Of a DNA stretch of 64,000 bases, positions 58,653 through 64,000 are shown piece after piece. Every line of letters begins with the position of its first letter. The first letter of the stretch is position 1. The position numbers and the translations under genes were made by a program. The DNA is from Bacteroidales bacterium (lineage in GTDB: Bacteria > Bacteroidota > Bacteroidia > Bacteroidales > UBA932): positions 41,252-105,251 of the forward strand of contig JAFYZX010000112.1 of the NCBI GenBank assembly GCA_017548505.1. The letters run 5' to 3'. Below the pieces are notes generated by a model, which searched no databases, was not told where the DNA came from, and saw only the letters and a program-made list of their open reading frames with translations.

Positions 58653-60425
58653 TTACTTGGTTTCTTCTTTCTTGTAAGTGCTCTTGAGGAAGAGTTCATC
58701 CATCTGGGAATCATCGATTACAGACGGAGCCTCAGCCATAACGTCTCTTCCCATATTGTTCTTAGGGAATGCTATGTAGTCGCGGATGGTCTCCTGGCCG
58801 CCGAACAGCGCGCAGAGCCTGTCGAATCCGAAAGCCAGGCCTCCGTGAGGCGGAGCTCCGAACTTGAAGGCGTTCATCAGGAAGCCGAAACGGTATTCTG
58901 CCTGCTCGTGGGTAAAGCCCAGAATCTCGAACATCCTCTCCTGAACCTTGCGGTCGTGGATACGGATAGAACCGCCGCCTATCTCGTTGCCATTGAGAAC
59001 AATGTCGTATGCGTTTGCCTTCACGTCTGCAAGGGCTTCCTTGTCGTTGGAGAAGAACTTGTCCAGATCCTCTGGTTTAGGGGAAGTGAACGGATGGTGC
59101 ATGGCGTAGAATCTCTGAGTTTCGTCGTCCCATTCCAGAAGCGGGAAGTCCGTAACCCACAGAGGCTTGAACACATCGCCCTTCCTCAGGCCCAGCCTTG
59201 CACCCATCTCCAGACGCAGGGTTCCAAGCGCAACCTGGGTCTTGTGCTTAGGTCCGCAGAGTATCAGTATGAGGTCTCCCTTGTTTGCATCACACTTGTT
59301 GGCGATCTCCTGAATCTGCTCCGGGGTGTAGAACTTGTCGATTGAAGATTTGACTTCATCGCCGAGCTTGATGAATACCAGACCCTTGGCTCCAACCTGA
59401 GGGCGCTTTACCCATTCGGTTAGCTCGTCTGTCTGCTTGCGGGAATAGCCCGCGCATCCAGGAACGGCAATTGCTCCTACATACTCAGCGCTGTCAAATA
59501 CTGAGAAGCCATGGCCCTGAACTGTGGAAGTGATGTCGTGCATCTGCATTCCGAACCTCAGGTCAGGCTTGTCGCTTCCGAAATAATTCATCGCCTCGTC
59601 GTAGGTGATTCTCTCGAACGGCTCGTTGAACTCTATTCCCTTTACAGCCTTGAACAGGTGCTTCAGGAGACCCTCGAACATCTGCAGTACATCCTCCCTT
59701 TCTACAAAGCTCATTTCGCAGTCTATCTGGGTGAATTCCGGCTGGCGGTCGGCCCTGAGGTCCTCATCCCTGAAGCATCTTACAATCTGGCAATAGCGGT
59801 CAAAACCGGAAACCATCAGCAGCTGCTTGAAGGTCTGCGGGCTCTGAGGCAGGGCGTAGAACTCTCCCGGATTCATTCTGGAAGGAACCACAAAGTCCCT
59901 GGCTCCCTCCGGAGTGCTCTTGATAAGGAACGGAGTTTCTATCTCCATGAAGTTCTGGCTGTCCAGATATTTTCTTGTCTCGATGGCCATCTGGTGGCGG
60001 AGCTTGAGGGCTCTCTGCAGCGGGCCTCTTCTAAGATCCAGATAACGGTATTTTGCACGGAGGTCTTCTCCTCCGTCGCTCTGCTACTCGATTGTGAATG
60101 GAGGTGTTGCGGCAGCGTTGAGAACGTTGATCTTCTCAACTTCGATTTCAATGTCTCCGGTTGGCATCTTCGGGTTTTTGCTCTGCCTTTCCCTGACTGT
60201 ACCCACAGCCTGGATCACATATTCCCTTCCAAGTGAATTGATGACCTCAAGAACCTTAGGGTCTGCGCTGTCATCAGCCACCAGCTGTGTTATTCCGTAA
60301 CGGTCTCTTAAATCCACAAAATTGAGGCTTCCCATCTTCCTTATTCTCTGAACCCATCCGGCCAGAGTTACCTTCTTTCCGGCATCGCTGAGCCTAAGCT
60401 CTCCGCAAGTATTTGTCCTGTACAT
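58653..60425 (-). CDS. aspS: Aspartyl-tRNA synthetase interrupted by an in-frame TAG
   Basis: The frame from ATG 60423-60425 to TAA 58653-58655 has 590 sense positions, the normal AspRS length, but codon 114 is TAG (60086-60084). Residues 1-113 are the OB-fold anticodon-binding domain ([20 protein letters not shown], ending TPPFTIE). After the TAG come [20 protein letters not shown] and the whole class II catalytic core: motif 2 [17 protein letters not shown], the insertion (GAD-like) domain, motif 3 [15 protein letters not shown]. No frameshift is present; related enzymes have an Asp or Glu at the TAG position. As read, it gives a 113-residue fragment plus a possible restart at ATG 59990. 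No second aspS is in the window. Sequencing error, polymorphism, readthrough or a split enzyme are open options. Confidence 0.85.
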
Positions 60426-60471
60426 AAATTCAAAGTGTTTTTTGACAGCCCCAAAGTTACTGTTATTTTTC

Positions 60472-60479
60472 TATTTTTG
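60472..60479 (+). promoter_or_regulatory. -7 element for rsmA, near-leaderless
   Basis: TATTTTTG matches TAnnTTTG, with only seven bases before the rsmA ATG at 60487. This supports the 60487 start over the frame from 60442 and implies a very short or absent leader. Confidence 0.5.
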
Positions 60480-60486
60480 TGCGGTA

Positions 60487-61392
60487 ATGAGAAGAAACTC
60501 CGCACATAGGAAAACGGGCCCGAGGTTTGAGGGCGTAAGGGCAAAGAAGGCTCTGGGGCAGCATTTCCTCAGCGATGAGGATATTGCCATAGAGATTGTG
60601 GACAGTCTGCTGATTCCGGAAAGCGGACTGGACGAAAGCCCGACCGTTGAGGGCGGGGTAAATGTCCTGGAGATAGGACCGGGAACGGGTGTGCTTACCA
60701 GATTCCTGCTGATGGACAATAGGATAAACCTCCAGCTCTGCGAGATAGATACAGAGTCTATTGACAAGTTGAGAGACCGTTTCCCTCAGTTCCTATACAC
60801 CCTTCAGCCAAGAGATTTCCTGCAAACGGAACTGGAGGAGGTTTTCCCTTCCACTTCAGACATAAAGCCGGGAACAAACGGCAACGAGGTTTATGTTATC
60901 GGCAATTTCCCGTACAACATTTCTTCTCAGATTTTTTTCAAGGTTCTGGAAGACAAGGACCGCATAACACAGGTTGTATGCATGCTGCAGAAAGAGGTTG
61001 CGGAACGTCTTGCAAGTGGCCCTGGAGGAAGGGACTATGGAATTCTTTCCGTACTTCTGCAAACCTGGTACGATATCGAATATCTTTTCACCGTAGACGA
61101 GAGCGCCTTTGTTCCGCCACCAAAGGTAAAGAGCGGGGTTATAAGGCTTTGGAGAAACACCAGAGAATCTCTGGAGTGTGACTGGAATGTCTACAAGAAC
61201 ATTATCAAGACAACGTTCGGCCAGAGAAGGAAAACGCTAAGAAATTCTATAAGGAACATTATTTCTCCGGATATCATTTCACAGTATGAAGAATGCGCTC
61301 CGCTTCTGGACAAAAGGCCGGAGCAACTGGGAGTGGAAGACTTCATTAACCTTGCATTAATCGCTGAGGAAAACAAGAATCAACAACAGTAA
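60487..61392 (+). CDS. rsmA: 16S rRNA (adenine1518/1519-N6)-dimethyltransferase
   Basis: 301 residues from the ATG at 60487. AKKALGQHFLSDEDIA, LEIGPGTGVLTRFLL (SAM motif I), NFPYNISSQIFFKV (catalytic N-[LF]-P-Y) and TTFGQRRKTLRNSI are KsgA/RsmA hallmarks. It dimethylates the 3'-end helix 45 of 16S rRNA late in 30S assembly. It diverges from aspS and precedes the ABC permease by 13 bases. Confidence 0.93.
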   Translation: MRRNSAHRKTGPRFEGVRAKKALGQHFLSDEDIAIEIVDSLLIPESGLDESPTVEGGVNVLEIGPGTGVLTRFLLMDNRINLQLCEIDTESIDKLRDRFPQFLYTLQPRDFLQTELEEVFPSTSDIKPGTNGNEVYVIGNFPYNISSQIFFKVLEDKDRITQVVCMLQKEVAERLASGPGGRDYGILSVLLQTWYDIEYLFTVDESAFVPPPKVKSGVIRLWRNTRESLECDWNVYKNIIKTTFGQRRKTLRNSIRNIISPDIISQYEECAPLLDKRPEQLGVEDFINLALIAEENKNQQQ

Positions 61393-61405
61393 AACCATTG
61401 GGCTT

Positions 61406-62719
61406 ATGGATGGATTGAAGAGTCTGATAAAGAAGGGAAGGGTTGTCCTTATACAGCTCAAAGAGGGTATTGTCTTTACCTGGAACGAACTTAAGAACAA
61501 CAAGTTCCGCACGTTCCTGTCTTTGCTTGGAGTAAGCATCGGCATCTTCACGATTGTAGCGATTTTCACGGCAGTTGATGCCCTTAAATCCAATGTTAAA
61601 AAAGGATTTGAATCTTTCTCCACCAACCTGGTGCAGGTTTCCAAATGGCCTATGGGCCCGGAGGACGAAGACGGCAATATCCAGATGGAGGGCGGCAATT
61701 TCACCGAGTATCGCTGGTGGGATTATATGAAAAGGCCGGACATTACGTACAACCACTTTAAGTTCCTTAAGGCAAACTCAAAACTCGCGGAGGATTTCCT
61801 TTTCACATACGGTTCTGCCTGCAGCATCAAATACGGGCGCAATACAGCAAGCAACGTTAACGTTGGCTGCACCACAAATGCACTTGAAAAGATTCTAAAG
61901 GTCAATATCGAGAAAGGCAGGATGATCACCAAGGCGGAATTCGACGGCGGCAACCTTGTCGCCATTCTCGGAAACTCCGTTGCCACATCGCTGTTCCAGG
62001 AAGAGGATCCTATCGGCAAGGCTGTAAAGATCAAGGGCTATTCCGTTACTGTTGTGGGAGTTATGGAAAAGCAGGGAGAGAGCATCACCAACTTCACCAA
62101 TTTTGACGATGCCGTCTATATCCCATACCTGGCCGGCAAAATGGTGTTCGGTCTCAGGGAACCGGACGGAGAGCTGGATGCAATGCCTAAAGAAGGCGTA
62201 ACCAGCGAGGAACTTACCCAGGAACTCCGCGTACTTATGCGGCAGGCCAGAAGAATCCGCCCCGGGCAGAAAAACGACTTTTCCATCAACGAGTTTTCCA
62301 CACTCGTCAATATGCTGGACAACATTCTCGGAGTTATCAGAACGGTAGGATGGATAATCGCAGCATTCTCGCTTCTGATCGGAGGTTTCGGAATAGCAAA
62401 CATAATGTTCGTTTCCGTTAAGGAGAGAACCAAGATCATCGGCATCCAGAAAGCCCTTGGAGCAAAGCGCTACTTCATTATGACACAGTTCCTTGCTGAA
62501 GCCCTGATACTTGCCGTTGCCGGAGCTTTGGTGGGTATCCTTATTGTGGCTCTCATACTGTGGATCGCCCCAATCCCTGCAGAGTATGACGTACATCTGA
62601 CCTTCGGGAACATCCTCTCCGGAGTCGCTATAGCATCTGTCATCGGAATCCTCAGCGGACTGCTCCCTGCCTGGAGCGCCGCCCGCCTGAATCCCGTGGA
62701 CGCCATCAACTCCAAGTAA
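61406..62719 (+). CDS. ABC transporter permease of the MacB/FtsX family
   Basis: 437 residues. N-terminal helix (TFLSLLGVSIGIFTIVAIFT), a periplasmic MacB-type core (about 70-290) and three C-terminal helices around IAAFSLLIGGFGIANIMFVS and VKERTKIIGIQKALGAKRYF, the FtsX-domain motif. It exports a lipoprotein, peptide or other substrate, or acts mechanically. Its ATPase is not adjacent; the LolD-like protein at 49274 is one candidate within the window. Confidence 0.88.
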   Translation: MDGLKSLIKKGRVVLIQLKEGIVFTWNELKNNKFRTFLSLLGVSIGIFTIVAIFTAVDALKSNVKKGFESFSTNLVQVSKWPMGPEDEDGNIQMEGGNFTEYRWWDYMKRPDITYNHFKFLKANSKLAEDFLFTYGSACSIKYGRNTASNVNVGCTTNALEKILKVNIEKGRMITKAEFDGGNLVAILGNSVATSLFQEEDPIGKAVKIKGYSVTVVGVMEKQGESITNFTNFDDAVYIPYLAGKMVFGLREPDGELDAMPKEGVTSEELTQELRVLMRQARRIRPGQKNDFSINEFSTLVNMLDNILGVIRTVGWIIAAFSLLIGGFGIANIMFVSVKERTKIIGIQKALGAKRYFIMTQFLAEALILAVAGALVGILIVALILWIAPIPAEYDVHLTFGNILSGVAIASVIGILSGLLPAWSAARLNPVDAINSK

Positions 62720-64000
62720 TTACAGGCCGAGTTCGGATTTGAGGGAGCGGAGGAGGTCGAAGGCTTGGAGGGGAGTCATGTTGTTAAGGTCTGACTCCTC
62801 GAGTTTTGTCTTGATGGCGGAAAGGGTGGGATCGTCCAGCTGGAAGAAAGAGAGCTGCATTGGATCGTCCTGTTTCCTCTGCGATTTCTTAGTGTTTGCC
62901 TCCTCCTGCTTTTCGAGCTTTGTAAGCATTTTTTCTGCGGAATCCAGGAGAGGTTCCGGCATACCGGCAAGCCTTGCAACATGGATACCGAAACTGTGGG
63001 CAACGCCGCCCGGTTTGAGATGGCGGAGGAAGATGATTTCCTTGCCGGATTCCTTGACTTCTATGTGGAAGTTCTTGACTCTCGGATAGATTTCCTCAAG
63101 CTCGTTAAGCTCGTGATAATGAGTTGCAAAGATGGTCTTCGGATGGCCGGTCCTGTTCTGGTGCAGGTATTCCACTATAGCCCAGGCGATGCTCATTCCG
63201 TCAAAGGTACTTGTTCCTCTTCCTATCTCATCCAGAAGCACGAGGCTCTTGTCTGTGATATTGTGAAGAATCGCCGAGGTTTCCAGCATTTCTACCATAA
63301 AGGTGGATTCTCCCTGGGAGATGTTGTCCGAGGCGCCTACCCTTGTGAATATCTTGTCAACAATTCCAATCTTGGCGCTCTTTGCCGGAACAAAGCTTCC
63401 GCACTGGGCGAGCAGAACAATGAGCGCGGTCTGCCTGAGCAGCGCAGACTTACCGCTCATATTAGGTCCGGTAAGGATGATTATCTGCTGGTTTTCATTG
63501 TCAAGAACAAGGTCGTTTGCCACATATTCCTGGCCCGGCTCCATACGGGTTTCCAGAACAGGATGGCGACCCTGCTCTATCTCAATCTTCAGGGAGTTGT
63601 CAACACTCGGACGGCAATAGTTTCTCTCCTGCGCCAAGCGGGCAAAACCAAGCAGGCAATCCACCTCGGAAATGAATCGGCAACATCCTTGAACAGCCGG
63701 TATATTCTTCTGGATTTCAACCACAAGGGAAAGGAATATCCGCTGCTCTATGGAGATTATCTTCTCCTCAGCGCCAAGAATCTTTTCCTCGTATTCCTTG
63801 AGTTCCGGAGTTATGTATCTTTCCGCATTTACAAGAGTCTGCTTTCTTATCCACTCCGGAGGAACGCTGGACTTGTAAGTGTTTCTTACCTCCAGATAAT
63901 ATCCGAAGACATTGTTGTAGCTAATCTTTAGCGATGGAATACCCGTTCTCTCGCTTTCCCTCTGCTGCATCTTCAGAAGATAATCCTTGCTGTCCGTGGA
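62720..64000 (-). CDS. mutS: DNA mismatch repair protein MutS (partial, N-terminus beyond window)
   Basis: The frame is open to the right edge, giving the C-terminal 426 residues or so. [20 protein letters not shown] is the clamp/lever region; Walker [28 protein letters not shown], Walker [15 protein letters not shown] and [12 protein letters not shown] are the MutS ATPase motifs. The short C-terminal segment with [11 protein letters not shown] is the usual MutS tail. It recognises mispaired bases. It stops one base after the convergent permease gene. Confidence 0.94.
   Translation of the reverse strand, partial: STDSKDYLLKMQQRESERTGIPSLKISYNNVFGYYLEVRNTYKSSVPPEWIRKQTLVNAERYITPELKEYEEKILGAEEKIISIEQRIFLSLVVEIQKNIPAVQGCCRFISEVDCLLGFARLAQERNYCRPSVDNSLKIEIEQGRHPVLETRMEPGQEYVANDLVLDNENQQIIILTGPNMSGKSALLRQTALIVLLAQCGSFVPAKSAKIGIVDKIFTRVGASDNISQGESTFMVEMLETSAILHNITDKSLVLLDEIGRGTSTFDGMSIAWAIVEYLHQNRTGHPKTIFATHYHELNELEEIYPRVKNFHIEVKESGKEIIFLRHLKPGGVAHSFGIHVARLAGMPEPLLDSAEKMLTKLEKQEEANTKKSQRKQDDPMQLSFFQLDDPTLSAIKTKLEESDLNNMTPLQAFDLLRSLKSELGL

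Noticed and set aside
60084-60086. Genome-wide reassignment of TAG to an amino acid
   Set aside because: At least five genes in the window end with TAG at the expected C-terminus (453, 10493, 28520, 52170, 57512), so TAG functions as a stop here.

Overview
The window is a chromosomal segment of a Bacteroidales bacterium, probably a host-associated or gut lineage; genus is not assignable from the sequence alone. The evidence is the gene content: BspA-type leucine-rich repeats, fimbrillin-like and Ig-like lipoproteins, S46 dipeptidyl-peptidase, GHL10 glycosidases, PadR/PspC cassettes, an EF-G paralog, and many signal-peptidase-II lipoproteins. The promoters also fit: several genes are preceded by the Bacteroidetes primary sigma motif TTTG-N19/20-TAnnTTTG, and Shine-Dalgarno sequences are weak or absent. 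No rRNA, tRNA, insertion sequence or CRISPR array was seen. No stretch over 300 bases lacks a gene.

Layout. 1-6369: DUF3109 protein, a zinc-site-less M16 protein, a TPR protein and a U32 protein. 6370-13385: an A+T-richer accessory block with an orphan nucleotidyltransferase beside a HEPN remnant, a three-gene operon (ComEC-type metallo-beta-lactamase-fold protein, Ig-like lipoprotein, and a lipoprotein fusing LRRs to an M64 metallopeptidase) and a HicB/HicA pair. 13386-17628: holB, a PSP1/RicT protein, trmB and an M20 amidohydrolase. 17588-20838: polyprenyl synthase, OM barrel and thioredoxin (minus), then kbl (plus). 20892-29304: MscS channel, two GHL10 glycosidases, rhomboid protease, OM barrel, C-N hydrolase. 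29381-36099: OmpA lipoprotein; a PspC-PadR-PspC-LOG operon; and a sigma54 activator-lptE-TPR-secG operon. 36217-43226: kdsB, a TPR/OmpA-like protein and a GT4 glycosyltransferase, then a PDZ aspartyl protease, a lipoprotein and an acyltransferase. 43246-48531: lepA, a two-subunit transketolase, and an ECF sigma-membrane protein-Spy-like operon. 48528-53378: an EF-G paralog-lolD-trmN6 operon and glycerate kinase. 53443-57514: S46 peptidase, mrp and a lipoprotein. 57516-64000: rnhB, yqeY, aspS, rsmA, an ABC permease and mutS (partial).

Genes group by job: envelope biogenesis (lptE, secG, kdsB, lolD, acyltransferase, OM barrels), translation and RNA (holB/ricT/trmB, U32, trmN6, rsmA, lepA, EF-G paralog, aspS) and surface proteolysis and glycan use. 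Most same-strand neighbours overlap by 1-4 bases (TAATG, ATGA), implying translational coupling.

The most notable observations are: an in-frame TAG in an otherwise full-length aspS; an EF-G paralog whose GTPase residues are replaced; an M16 protein without its zinc site; an accessory operon with a long leader ending in a terminator-like hairpin; a nucleotidyltransferase that appears to have lost its HEPN partner; and an over-represented palindrome, CATCGCGATG, that contains the start codons of kdsB and lepA.
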